From an uncultured Planctomycetota bacterium (GTDB lineage: Bacteria; Planctomycetota; Phycisphaerae; UBA1845; UTPLA1): 64,000 nt of DNA. The stretch is taken from NCBI GenBank assembly GCA_900696465.1, contig CAADGE010000048.1, positions 248,001-312,000 of the forward strand, read 5' to 3'. Both the position numbers and the translations under genes were made by a program. This document shows, piece after piece, positions 51,306 through 59,674 of this stretch (position 1 is its first letter; each line of letters opens with the position of its first letter). The notes below the pieces were generated by a model, which was given only the letters and a program-made list of their open reading frames with translations, was not told the DNA's origin and did not search any database.

Positions 51306-52151
51306 ATGAAACCGGAATTCATCATCACCAGCACCGGCAACCCCCGCGTCAAGGAAGCGCTTCGATTGCGCGGTCGGCGCGGTCGCGCCGAGGGTGAGCG
51401 AATTCTGATCGACGGCGTGCGCGAAATCAGCCGTGCCGTAGATGCCGGCGTCGGAATCGAAGAAGTCTTTTACTGTGACCAGCTCCTTACGGAATCGCCT
51501 CCCACTCGAGAGAATGTCGCCAATGAACAGGACGCTCGTGCGCTTCTTTCTCGCATCGAATCTGTCGGCGTACGTCTCACGCAGGTCAGTGAAAGCGTGT
51601 TCGACAAACTCCGCTATGGGGATCGCACAGGCGGGCTCTTGGCTGTCGCCAGGCGGCCGAAGACGACGTTAGATGATCTTGTGCTGAGTGTCGATTCGCT
51701 GGTGGCCGTGGTGGAGGGACTGGAGAAACCGGGAAATCTGGGAGCCATTCTCCGAACAGCCGACGCCGCCGGCATCTCGTTGGTTATCGCGGTTGATCCG
51801 AAGACCGATATCTACGGCCCGAACGTCATCCGAGCCAGCATGGGAACCGTATTCGGCATTTCGCTTGTTGAATCTCCTGTCGCTGCATGCATTACCTGGT
51901 TGCGTGAGCATGCTTTCAGAATGGTCGCCGCATCTCCCGTCGCGACGCAGCTCTATACTCAGATCGATTTTACCGGCCGGGTTGCGATGGTGTTCGGAGG
52001 TGAGGCCGAGGGGCTGACAAACCGTTGGACATCCTCCGAAGTGCAGCACGCCCGCGTACCGATGCTCGGGCGTGCAGACAGTCTGAATGTGGCAACGACC
52101 GCGGCGCTCTTTTTTTATGAGGCGCGCCGCCAGCGCGGCGCGTTAGAATAA
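51306..52151 (+). CDS. TrmH/SpoU-family RNA 2'-O-methyltransferase
   Basis: 281 residues. N-terminal substrate-binding domain (ITSTGNPRVKEALRLRGRRGR) and C-terminal trefoil-knot SPOUT domain: motif 1 VVEGLEKPGNLGAILRTADAAG (about residues 134-155), motif 2 VFGGEAEGLTN (about 227-237), motif 3 ADSLNVATTAALFFYEARRQ. Uses SAM to methylate the 2'-OH of an RNA nucleotide, probably 23S rRNA. The Asn in motif 3 and the Arg in motif 1 are in place. The gene is 57 bp downstream of the membrane zinc-ribbon gene. Confidence 0.94.
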   Translation: MKPEFIITSTGNPRVKEALRLRGRRGRAEGERILIDGVREISRAVDAGVGIEEVFYCDQLLTESPPTRENVANEQDARALLSRIESVGVRLTQVSESVFDKLRYGDRTGGLLAVARRPKTTLDDLVLSVDSLVAVVEGLEKPGNLGAILRTADAAGISLVIAVDPKTDIYGPNVIRASMGTVFGISLVESPVAACITWLREHAFRMVAASPVATQLYTQIDFTGRVAMVFGGEAEGLTNRWTSSEVQHARVPMLGRADSLNVATTAALFFYEARRQRGALE

Positions 52152-52155
52152 GACA

Positions 52156-52221
52156 GGAAGAATCTTCCCGCCGGATTTCTGTTTGCCGGCGCGCTTTCGA
52201 TACGCACCCTTCGCGAAGGAG
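52156..52221 (+). promoter_or_regulatory. Candidate 5'-UTR RNA thermometer of hsp20
   Basis: Three hairpins: GGAAG/CTTCC (52156-52168, loop AAT), CGCCGG/CCGGCG (52169-52174 with 52186-52191), and CCTT/AAGG (52208-52211 with 52216-52219, loop CGCG). The last takes four of the six SD bases (AAGGAG, 52216-52221). ATG is at 52229. Confidence 0.35.
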
Positions 52222-52228
52222 CTCTGCC

Positions 52229-52684
52229 ATGGCGAATATCCCTTTTCCGAGCGATCTGCCCTTTTCCTTACAAAACATGCGACAGGAGTTCGACCGACTG
52301 CTCGATCGCGTGTGGCACGGCGGCCTATCCACGGCACCGCTGGATGGTCAGGATTGGGCGCCTGCACTGGACGTGATCGATTCACCCGAGGCATTCATGG
52401 TTCGCGTCGAAGTGCCCGGCATGTCGGCGGAGGAGATCGATGTCTCGATTCTGGAAAACGTATTAACCATCAAGGGGTGCAAGAAGTCCGCCGTGTCGCT
52501 TCGTGAAGACCAGCGTCAGCTCCGTGCAGAGTGTCGCTACGGCAGTTTTTGCCGGCGCATCGAACTGCCATCCCGAGTTCAGGAGGATTCCGTGAGCGCG
52601 ACCTGCAAGGCCGGTGTGCTCGAGTTGACGCTGCCCAAGCGGCCCGAAGCGAGAGGTAAATCAGTCCACGTCAACGCGGAGTAA
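52229..52684 (+). CDS. Small heat shock protein, Hsp20/alpha-crystallin family
   Basis: 151 residues; ATG 52229 with AAGGAG seven nt upstream. The alpha-crystallin domain runs from about residue 45 to 140: PALDVIDSPEAFMVRVEVPGMSAEEIDVSI, then LENVLTIKG and a C-terminal AGVLELTLPKR ending in the I/V-x-I/V-like motif KSVHVN. It is an ATP-independent chaperone binding unfolded proteins. The leader has hairpins that could mask the SD. No CIRCE-type operator is seen. Confidence 0.9.
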   Translation: MANIPFPSDLPFSLQNMRQEFDRLLDRVWHGGLSTAPLDGQDWAPALDVIDSPEAFMVRVEVPGMSAEEIDVSILENVLTIKGCKKSAVSLREDQRQLRAECRYGSFCRRIELPSRVQEDSVSATCKAGVLELTLPKRPEARGKSVHVNAE

Positions 52685-52810
52685 GCGGGAACGGAGAGCT
52701 GTCCGATCAATCGAGATAATGATCGCGCTCGACAGATGCGGAATACTGGTTTATCGGCGCGTTGTAAATCAGCGTTGCCAGTCCGCGACAGCCAAAAGAT
52801 AGAGGGGCAA

Positions 52811-52912
52811 TCAGACCTTCTTGCCTTTGGCCTTCATTTCCCGCAGCTTTGCCTTCAGGCGGGCCTGTCGCTTTTTATGTTTGACCAGGGCGAGCTTTCT
52901 TTTCTTGTACAT
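52811..52912 (-). CDS. Very small basic protein, unknown function
   Basis: 33 residues, starting MYKKRKLALVKHKKRQAR and ending in a Lys-rich tail (KAKGKKV). About half of the residues are Lys or Arg. No good SD precedes the ATG, but the composition and single-strand frame look like short basic nucleic-acid-binding or ribosome-associated proteins. No function can be assigned. Gene-free DNA lies on both sides (52685-52810 and 52913-53134). Confidence 0.5.
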   Translation of the reverse strand: MYKKRKLALVKHKKRQARLKAKLREMKAKGKKV

Positions 52913-53134
52913 AGCGAATCTCACAGGTTACTTTTGATACGCATCAGCTATCAGGATGTTCATTAAGATAATTCTTCCGGACGAGTGCTGCAAGAACCCG
53001 GCTCGACACATGAATATTGTTCCCGGCTTCTTGATGGACCACAACAAACGTCCGCGCAACGGCCAGTTGCACGGTTCGATCCGGGCCGATAGGATTGCTG
53101 CTGCTGGGGTATTCCTGCACAAAGGGGCGTGCGC

Positions 53135-53419
53135 GTGAGCGGCGGGTCGAAGATTCGCCAGTCCGTCTGGTTTACCGGCCGAGTGCAGGGGGTGGGGTTT
53201 CGCTACACCGCGCTGAGCGTGGCACGCGAATTCGCCGTGACCGGTTACGTGAAGAATCTTCCAGATGGCCGTGTTGAAGCAGTGATCGAAGGCGACCCGC
53301 CGGACATCGATCGATATCTCGCGGCCTTGCGTGAAGCGATGGCGGGGTGCATCCGCCATGAAGAATCCCGGGAGTCGCCGGCCACGGGATCGTTTCACGG
53401 TTTCGAGATCAGATACTAG
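53135..53419 (+). CDS. acyP: Acylphosphatase
   Basis: 94 residues from GTG 53135, seven nt after AAAGGGG. The active-site motif GRVQGVGFRYTA (about residues 16-27; catalytic Arg) and YVKNLPDGRVEAVIEG (catalytic Asn) are complete. It hydrolyses acyl phosphates such as 1,3-bisphosphoglycerate. The C-terminus ends GSFHGFEIRY, as in the family. Confidence 0.94.
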   Translation: MSGGSKIRQSVWFTGRVQGVGFRYTALSVAREFAVTGYVKNLPDGRVEAVIEGDPPDIDRYLAALREAMAGCIRHEESRESPATGSFHGFEIRY

Positions 53420-53579
53420 GTTGTCCAGCAGTCCTTCGGGCTTCTTGCTCCGATGAAGCGTGCGAGGCCTGACGACGTCTGGGGTCTGAAGCCAGGCCCG
53501 GCCGTGCTGCATGTACTGGCCGAGCCGGGGCCAGGCAATCGTACACGGGGCCCCCGGAGCTATTGGAGAGCATGAATCA

Positions 53580-54725
53580 ATGACCACCACGAACGGTCTC
53601 GTGACCGGGACCCTTGAACTTGCGGAGAAAGGCCCCGGCCACTTGCGCGATCCGGCAAGGAACTACACCGCCGGTCCAAACGACCCACAAGTGATGCCGG
53701 ACCTCATCAACCGCTTGAAGCTGCGGGGTGGTGAAACCATCAGCGGCCACATCGGGCGAGGCCGAAAAGGCAGGGGGCCTGCTGCGCTGGAGCGCATTGA
53801 AACCATTTGCGGCATGGATCCGGGCAAATGGGCGACCCTCAAACCTTTTGACGAACTGCCGGTTGTGCATCCGACTCAGCAGGTGCTTTTTGAAACAGCG
53901 GGCGGGCCGATGTCCACGCGCATCGTCGACCTGCTCGCGCCGATCGGCAAGGGACAGCGCGGACTGATCGTGGCCCCGCCACGTTCGGGTAAGACCGTGC
54001 TCCTGCAACAGATGTCTGCAGGTATCAAGGTCAATCATCCGGAAATCTTCCTCATGATGCTCCTAATCGACGAGCGGCCCGAGGAAGTCACTGAAATGAA
54101 GCGCATCGTCTGCAAGGAGGGCGCCGGCTGGCAGCACGGCTCGCCGGAGGTTGTCTTCTCGAGCAACGACAGCGACGCGAAGAATCACGCCCGCATTTCC
54201 AAGCTGATGATCGCCAAGGCCAAGCGGCATCTGGAAATGGGCGAGGACGTATTGATCCTCCTCGACTCGCTCACGCGACTGGGGCGGGCCTTCAATCACA
54301 TTGTCGGCTCCAGCGGCCGCACGATGACCGGCGGTCTGGACATCCGTGCGATGGAGTATCCGAAGCAGATGTTCGGCGCGGCACGGAAAATCGAAGACGG
54401 CGGCAGTCTGACCATTATTGCTTCGGTGCTCGTCGATACCGGAAGCCGTATGGATGAATATATTTTTCAGGAGTTCAAGGGCACCGGAAATATGGAACTG
54501 ATTCTCAGCCGTGAACTGGCGAACCTCCGTATCTGGCCGGCGATCAATCTCGCCGAATCGGGCACACGCAAGGAGGAACTGCTCCTGGGCCCGGCAAATT
54601 ATGAGAAGATGTCCCGACTTCGCCGGCGGTTGATGTCCATGCAACCGCAGAAGCAGGTGGAGACGATGGTGGAAGAACTCGGCAAGTACGAGTCCAACAA
54701 GGCCTATCTCGCCAGTCTGGCGTAA
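53580..54725 (+). CDS. rho: Transcription termination factor Rho, short form
   Basis: 381 residues from ATG 53580. It lacks the N-terminal helix bundle found in E. coli Rho (419 residues) but keeps a cold-shock-like RNA-binding segment (DLINRLKLRGGETISG). P-loop APPRSGKT (about residues 133-140), Walker B LILLDSLTRLGRAFN, the SSGRTMTGGLD loop (about 241) and SRMDEYIFQEFKGTGNMEL are intact. Rho is an RNA-dependent ATPase helicase ending transcription. A longer Rho may exist elsewhere. The next gene start overlaps its stop. Confidence 0.9.
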   Translation: MTTTNGLVTGTLELAEKGPGHLRDPARNYTAGPNDPQVMPDLINRLKLRGGETISGHIGRGRKGRGPAALERIETICGMDPGKWATLKPFDELPVVHPTQQVLFETAGGPMSTRIVDLLAPIGKGQRGLIVAPPRSGKTVLLQQMSAGIKVNHPEIFLMMLLIDERPEEVTEMKRIVCKEGAGWQHGSPEVVFSSNDSDAKNHARISKLMIAKAKRHLEMGEDVLILLDSLTRLGRAFNHIVGSSGRTMTGGLDIRAMEYPKQMFGAARKIEDGGSLTIIASVLVDTGSRMDEYIFQEFKGTGNMELILSRELANLRIWPAINLAESGTRKEELLLGPANYEKMSRLRRRLMSMQPQKQVETMVEELGKYESNKAYLASLA

Positions 54726-54772
54726 TGGCCGGGGAAAATGCCGGACCTTCCAAGGCAGTCGGAGTTTTTAAG

Positions 54773-55783
54773 ATGAAAGCGGTTCGCTATCACGAGACCG
54801 GTGCCCCGGAAGTGCTGAAGGTGGAAGAAGTTCCCGATCCGGTGGCGGGTCCCGGCGAGGTCGTTGTACGCGTCCGGGCAGCGGCACTTAACCGATTGGA
54901 TATCTTTCTTCGCAGCGGGGCGTCATCCATGCCCGGCTTTCGCATGCCCCACACCGGCGGCTTTGACATGGCCGGTGAAGTGCATCAGGTCGGCGACGGC
55001 GTGAGCGACTGGAAACCCGGCCAGGCCGTGGTGGTCGATGCGCGAGTCACCGGTCCGCAGGCCCGCGGGAAGCTCGACATCCTCGGCATCACGCGTCCCG
55101 GCGGTTTCGCCGAAAAGGTACTCGTGCCGGCACATTGCCTGCGTCCCAAGCCCGAACAATATTCATTTGAAGAAGCCGCCGCTTTCGGCTGCGTCTATCT
55201 GACGGCGTATCGAGGACTGGCTGAGTATGCCGCTGTCCGTCCCGGAGAGGTCGTTCTCGTACACGCCGGCGGCAGTGGTGCAGGCACCGCTGCGATTCAG
55301 ACGGCCAAGTCCATGGGGGCGACCGTCATAGCCACGATGGGCAGCGATGAGAAGTGCGCTCAGGCGAGGGAACTTCTCCATTGCGACTTCCCGGTGAACT
55401 ATAAGAGGCAGAACTTCGAGGAGGTCGTCAGGGAAGTTACCGGCGGCCGGGGCGTGAATGTCATCTTCGACCCTGTCTGGGGTGATTCAGCGGCACAGTC
55501 GCTCGACGCACTGGCCCTCGGAGGTCGGTGGATCGTCATTGGCATGGTGGGTGGGCTCGATGCAAAGCTGCGCATCTCGAATCTGCTCTTTCGAGAGGTA
55601 CGCATTCAGGGTGTCGTCGAGTTCTACGCAGAGAAGGAGCAGATCGACAAGACATGGGCCATGGCCCAACGCGATGTCGTTCGGCCGATCATTGCACAGG
55701 CAAGACCGCTCGACCAGCTGGCCGAGGCGCACCGGCAGATGGAGCGCGGCGACTTCTTCGGCAAGCTTGTCGTGACCGTCTGA
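54773..55783 (+). CDS. Zinc-independent MDR oxidoreductase (quinone reductase-like)
   Basis: 336 residues from ATG 54773, seven nt after GGAG; ATG 54725, which overlaps the Rho stop, is an alternative. GroES-like N-terminal domain (MKAVRYHETGAPEVLKVEEVPDP) and Rossmann domain with GGSGAGTAAIQTAKSMGATV. There is no GHE catalytic-zinc motif or structural Cys quartet, so it should be a zinc-free NADPH-dependent reductase acting on quinones or enals. It follows Rho closely. Confidence 0.87.
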   Translation: MKAVRYHETGAPEVLKVEEVPDPVAGPGEVVVRVRAAALNRLDIFLRSGASSMPGFRMPHTGGFDMAGEVHQVGDGVSDWKPGQAVVVDARVTGPQARGKLDILGITRPGGFAEKVLVPAHCLRPKPEQYSFEEAAAFGCVYLTAYRGLAEYAAVRPGEVVLVHAGGSGAGTAAIQTAKSMGATVIATMGSDEKCAQARELLHCDFPVNYKRQNFEEVVREVTGGRGVNVIFDPVWGDSAAQSLDALALGGRWIVIGMVGGLDAKLRISNLLFREVRIQGVVEFYAEKEQIDKTWAMAQRDVVRPIIAQARPLDQLAEAHRQMERGDFFGKLVVTV

Positions 55784-55795
55784 CTTGTTGCGACG

Positions 55796-57496
55796 TTACG
55801 GTCGTGTCGGCGTCTGATTCCCGAGCGATTCTTCAGGCACGCTGACCACGGTGCCGCCGATCGATGACGGCTCGGCAACGGGGTAAGGGAATCGCCCATC
55901 CGCGAGATAGCTGCCGCTCAGAATTCGATTGAGCTCATCGGAGGCAAATCGCGGCCGCGGCAATGACCAGATGGTATCCATCGCCAGCGGAAAGACCCCG
56001 TGAAGGGTGCGCCAGGGGTGCGCGATCAGCATTTCCTTGATCGTGGGCGTCGCTTGTACGGTGGCCGGCATTGGCACGAGCAGATTGTCAGAATGGGTGA
56101 TGCCCCAGGCGGCCAGCAGGGCGTTCTCCGCCTGTGCCGACCGCGTCTCACCCATGGAGATGAAGTCCGACGATGCCGGAAGGATATCGCGTACCGAGGG
56201 GGAAGTCGGTTCGTACGGTCGCAATCCATCCACAGCGGTCAGATCCTCCGCGGAGAGGCCAGATGCGTTGCCGCTGCCGAAGTTTGCAGGAAGCGGAGTT
56301 CGTCCGACCGGATTGCCGGGCGATGCTTCTATATCATTTTCAGGCCGCGACCAGGGCGAAGTCCCGAGAGTTGCTCCCGTAGACGCGGCATCCCACTGAA
56401 GACCTCTCTCCGGGTCAGCGGCCCGCGCGGCAACGGTGGCCATCGGAAGGGCGCTCTGATTCTTCAGAGACCCAGGCGAGACTGGATCAAGGTCTTCCGC
56501 GTAAAGGAAATCGTCATCCGTGAACAGCGTCTGCGCAGTGTTTTGCTTCTTACCGGGTGCAGTTGAGCTTTCACCAGAGCGCACCGGAAGGAGTTCATCA
56601 TCAGCAGTCGAAGCTAGCATCTCCGACGCTGGCGAGTTCTTGTCGGGCGCGCGGACGAGTTCATCCACATCTTTGTCTTCCTCGGGTACGACCTGAAGCG
56701 CAAAGGAGATTGCGATCCCCAGATTGCCGGCGCGATCCATTGCATCGACGCGGAATCGCACTTCGTGATCGAGGGCCTCGGGTGGCAGGGTGAAGCTGAT
56801 CACTCCTTCATCAGGCAGGTCGCGCTGAATCTCCACGGCTGGGTCGTTCTGCGCCGTGAAGTCATAGAGCAGACCGATGCGGACCGGAAACTCGACGAGA
56901 TGATAATCAGCGGCGCGCCAGGAGATCGTCACTGTTTCACCGACGTGATACCAGGTTTTTTCCGGCTCGACGTGCACATCCACATCCGGCAGAACGGTGT
57001 CCACGTGATAGACGCGCTCCGGGTAGGGGAGTGAATGCAGGGCGGGGTCCTGTCCGGGACCAACGAAGCGAATTCCGTAGTCGCCGTCCTCCTCGACTTC
57101 GAAAGCGAAGAAAGTTTGCTGTCGGCCGAAGTATCCTGCCTTGTTCCAGTGGAAGCCGTTGTTGTCCGTCCACCAGACGGCGACGCGCGGGATATCTTCG
57201 GGCTGATAACCTTCAGGACGACGAACCATGACGACCTTCTGATTCGTGAAGTAGTGAAGCGGGTCGCTGCTGTTGACCTTGGGTTCCGGTGTGAGCTCCT
57301 GCGGCGGTCGCACGTATTGCGGTGCGTCGTAAGCCCATTCGGGATAGGTGTTCGGCGGATCGAGAGGCGTGTCGGGTTGCGAGCGCGGCGAACGATCCTT
57401 GACACTAAAGGGTGAAGGGAACTTGCCGCAGCCGGCCCCCAGGCAGAGGAACAGGCAGACCAGCATCAAACGACTCATCCGTGAGCAGCATGACAT
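55796..57496 (-). CDS. Predicted lipoprotein with Ig-like region and Ser/Pro-rich tail
   Basis: 566 residues from ATG 57496 (AAGGAAG six nt upstream). The signal peptide ends in a lipobox LCLGAGC. Residues about 45-230 have beta-sandwich-like strands (KVVMVRRPEGYQPEDIPRVAVWWTDNNGF; VDVHVEPEKTWYHVGETVTISWRAADY), an Ig-like pattern. Residues about 230-420 are low-complexity Asp/Ser/Pro-rich and likely disordered; the last 150 residues are mixed. Function unknown. It has its own promoter and ends 12 bp from the convergent MDR oxidoreductase. Confidence 0.75.
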   Translation of the reverse strand: MSCCSRMSRLMLVCLFLCLGAGCGKFPSPFSVKDRSPRSQPDTPLDPPNTYPEWAYDAPQYVRPPQELTPEPKVNSSDPLHYFTNQKVVMVRRPEGYQPEDIPRVAVWWTDNNGFHWNKAGYFGRQQTFFAFEVEEDGDYGIRFVGPGQDPALHSLPYPERVYHVDTVLPDVDVHVEPEKTWYHVGETVTISWRAADYHLVEFPVRIGLLYDFTAQNDPAVEIQRDLPDEGVISFTLPPEALDHEVRFRVDAMDRAGNLGIAISFALQVVPEEDKDVDELVRAPDKNSPASEMLASTADDELLPVRSGESSTAPGKKQNTAQTLFTDDDFLYAEDLDPVSPGSLKNQSALPMATVAARAADPERGLQWDAASTGATLGTSPWSRPENDIEASPGNPVGRTPLPANFGSGNASGLSAEDLTAVDGLRPYEPTSPSVRDILPASSDFISMGETRSAQAENALLAAWGITHSDNLLVPMPATVQATPTIKEMLIAHPWRTLHGVFPLAMDTIWSLPRPRFASDELNRILSGSYLADGRFPYPVAEPSSIGGTVVSVPEESLGNQTPTRP

Positions 57497-57805
57497 AAGC
57501 AACTTCCTTGTCTGGTGATCAAGTAAACAGCGGGATTGTATCGAATCGCACGTCGTTGACAACAGCATTCGTGAAGCCGAGTCGCGCGAGTTGCGGTGAC
57601 GTGTGCGAGCGCTGTGTCGCGAGAAATACGACCTGAGCAGGGAGTACGACTCACTGAGGATGCGCGCAGCTCACGATCGGCGGACAGGCGCCACATTCTG
57701 CCGGGCGAAGCGACGCAAATCGGAGTCATGGGGAAGTATCGTCGTCAGCGCGTTCGGGGCTGTATCAGATACCCCGGCGGTCGTCGCGCAACACAGGACG
57801 AGCGA
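57497..57805. other. 309-bp gap between purQ and the lipoprotein gene
   Basis: Both neighbours are on the minus strand. The gap holds the lipoprotein promoter at 57535-57562. Short frames here look like shadows. No RNA or repeat is visible. Confidence 0.5.
57535..57562 (-). promoter_or_regulatory. Sigma-70-type promoter of the lipoprotein gene
   Basis: Minus strand: -35 TTGTCA (57562-57557), 16-nt spacer, -10 TACAAT (57540-57535). Transcription would begin about 30 nt before the ATG at 57496. Confidence 0.6.
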
Positions 57806-58573
57806 TCAGACGAGCCGCTCGATGATCCTTCGGAAGAACCTGGAACCGGCAGTTTCAGTATTGAAAACGCGGTTTTTGGCGGGAGACTGGCACTTGAAGA
57901 GATTACGCTCCGGGTGCGGCATAAGCCCGAGGATGCGGCCCGTACGGTCTGTCAATCCGGCCAAGTTTTCAATACTGCCATTGGGGTTTTCCGGGAACTT
58001 CGCAGGCGAGCCGTCTCGACTGATGTACGTCAGCGCGAGTCGTCCTTTTTGCTTCAGCTCGGAGGCGCCCTGTGATCCACCTCGGATCAGTATTTTCCCT
58101 TCGCCGTGCGCCACGGGAAAGTCAAACTCCTCTCCCGTGTCGAGCAGGCGGCAGTGATCGGTTTCAACGCGACAACGCACCCAGCGATCTTCATAACGCG
58201 CAGAGTCATTCATCACCAGCGTCACGGTCGCTTCGCAGTCGTCGCCGGGTAGAAGCCCCATGCGCACAAGTACCTGGAAGCCATTACAGATGCCCAGGAT
58301 AAGACCGCCGCGATCAACGAATGCCTGGAGGTGGTCACCCAGATGGTGGCGCAGCTGATTGCCGAGAATCCTGCCGCTGGCGATGTCGTCACCGTAGGAG
58401 AAGCCGCCCGGAATGGTGAGGATGGAGAACGCATCCAGCTTTGTCGCCTCGGATAAGAGTTGATTGACGTGGATGCGCTCGGCAGTCGCGCCGGCCCTTT
58501 CCCAGGCGAAGGCGGTTTCCTCGTCGCAGTTGATCCCGGGTGCACGCAATACCAACGCACGAACCTTTGCCAT
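57806..58573 (-). CDS. purQ: Phosphoribosylformylglycinamidine synthase, glutaminase subunit
   Basis: 255 residues from ATG 58573; the frame is open far upstream but with no family resemblance. Class I glutamine amidotransferase: RAPGINCDEET, IPGGFSYGDDI, nucleophile Cys in GICNGFQVLV (about residue 87), His and Glu in MPHPERN (about 221). It supplies ammonia to PurL in purine synthesis. There is no SD; TACAAT ends 7 nt before the ATG. purL and purS are not in the window. Confidence 0.95.
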   Translation of the reverse strand: MAKVRALVLRAPGINCDEETAFAWERAGATAERIHVNQLLSEATKLDAFSILTIPGGFSYGDDIASGRILGNQLRHHLGDHLQAFVDRGGLILGICNGFQVLVRMGLLPGDDCEATVTLVMNDSARYEDRWVRCRVETDHCRLLDTGEEFDFPVAHGEGKILIRGGSQGASELKQKGRLALTYISRDGSPAKFPENPNGSIENLAGLTDRTGRILGLMPHPERNLFKCQSPAKNRVFNTETAGSRFFRRIIERLV

Positions 58574-58580
58574 GCGCGGG

Positions 58581-58586
58581 ATTGTA
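58581..58586 (-). promoter_or_regulatory. -10-like TACAAT, 7 nt before the purQ ATG
   Basis: Minus strand TACAAT, CCCGCGC, ATG. The absence of an SD supports a leaderless mRNA; no clear -35 is present. Confidence 0.4.
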
Positions 58587-58756
58587 TCGCGGCAGAGTGA
58601 ATCGTGCATCCGGCGAGGACTTGCGGGATCGTGCCGCCTCTGCGGAGTGGGAGGAGTGCGAACGGCCAATGCGAGCACGAAGTGTTCTGCGCGTTTTCCC
58701 GGCCGCACGCTCGGGGTTAACATGCACGTGGTCCGCAGACACGAGAGAACCGATCC

Positions 58757-59674
58757 ATGTGGTGCAACGATAAAGTGCGAACGGGAAAGCGTGGGCACGC
58801 CGGATGGATGTGCGCCGCTTGCTTGGTGCTGCTGGGGTGTGAATCGCGTCAGGAGCAAGCCGCATCGACGAAACCGGTTTCACCGCGTCGCATCATCTCC
58901 ATCTCGCCGAATTCGACGGAAATCATCGGGGTACTTGGTGCAGCAGATCGACTCGTTGCGGTCAGTGACTTTTGTCTTTGGCCTGCTGAGGTGAGCAAGC
59001 TGCCCAAAGTCGGCGGCCTGTTCGACGCCAACCTCGAACTGATGCTGCGACTGTCTCCGGATCTGATCGTTCTGCGCGGCGCGCAGCGCGGTGTAGAGCA
59101 GCTCTGCGCGTCAAACGGGATCGCGCTCTACCGGGACCGGACAGAGCGATTGGATGATATTTATACGACGCTGCACGAACTGGGAAAGTTGCTGGAGTGC
59201 AGTCCGCAGGCGTTGGAAGCCGAGCACCGAATGCGTGAAACTTTAAGCAGCATCCTCGCAGCAATGGAAGGTCGCCCGCGGCCGCGCGTGTTGATGACGC
59301 TGGCAAGAGACACGCAGTCCATCGGCTCGGTTATGACCGGCGCGAAAGGCACCTTCATCGATGATCTGATCACTGCTGCCGGTGGCGAGAACATCTTTCG
59401 CGAACTGGCTTCGGCGTATCCGAGCATCTCGCAGGAGGCGATTCTGGTAGCGCAACCGGAGGTCATCATCGAAGTGTTTCCGGAACGGGAGGACACGCCC
59501 GAACTGCGAGGGAAGCTGCTAAGTCAGTGGAAGCAATTCGGTACCTTGCCTGCCGTGGACCGGCAGCGGGTGTACTTCCTCTTTGACGAAAACGTCTTGA
59601 TCCCGTCGCCGCGAATCGTCGAAACGATCCGCAGGGTGGCCAAGCTCCTGCATCCGGAGGCAGCGCTTGACTGA
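58757..59674 (+). CDS. Cobalamin/iron-siderophore-type ABC transporter substrate-binding lipoprotein (BtuF-like)
   Basis: 305 residues. A signal peptide with lipobox (LVLLGC, about residues 23-28). The class III periplasmic binding fold follows: RRIISISPNSTEIIGVLGAADRLVAVSD, then GGLFDANLELMLRLSPDLIVL, and the second lobe LTLARDTQSIGSVMTGAKG...ISQEAILVAQPEVIIEV. These motifs are those of BtuF/FhuD-type proteins that deliver vitamin B12 or ferric siderophores. No B12 riboswitch motif is visible upstream. First gene of the operon with the ATPase and permease genes. Confidence 0.9.
   Translation: MWCNDKVRTGKRGHAGWMCAACLVLLGCESRQEQAASTKPVSPRRIISISPNSTEIIGVLGAADRLVAVSDFCLWPAEVSKLPKVGGLFDANLELMLRLSPDLIVLRGAQRGVEQLCASNGIALYRDRTERLDDIYTTLHELGKLLECSPQALEAEHRMRETLSSILAAMEGRPRPRVLMTLARDTQSIGSVMTGAKGTFIDDLITAAGGENIFRELASAYPSISQEAILVAQPEVIIEVFPEREDTPELRGKLLSQWKQFGTLPAVDRQRVYFLFDENVLIPSPRIVETIRRVAKLLHPEAALD

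Noticed and set aside
52956-53138. 60-residue plus-strand ORF before acylphosphatase
   Set aside because: No SD and no recognisable features; it ends inside the acylphosphatase start region.
58574-58756. Cobalamin riboswitch before the BtuF-like gene
   Set aside because: No B12-box sequence or extended structure is visible in this short region.
57806-58858. Long reading of purQ from 58858
   Set aside because: The added 95 residues overlap the promoter region and do not resemble PurQ.
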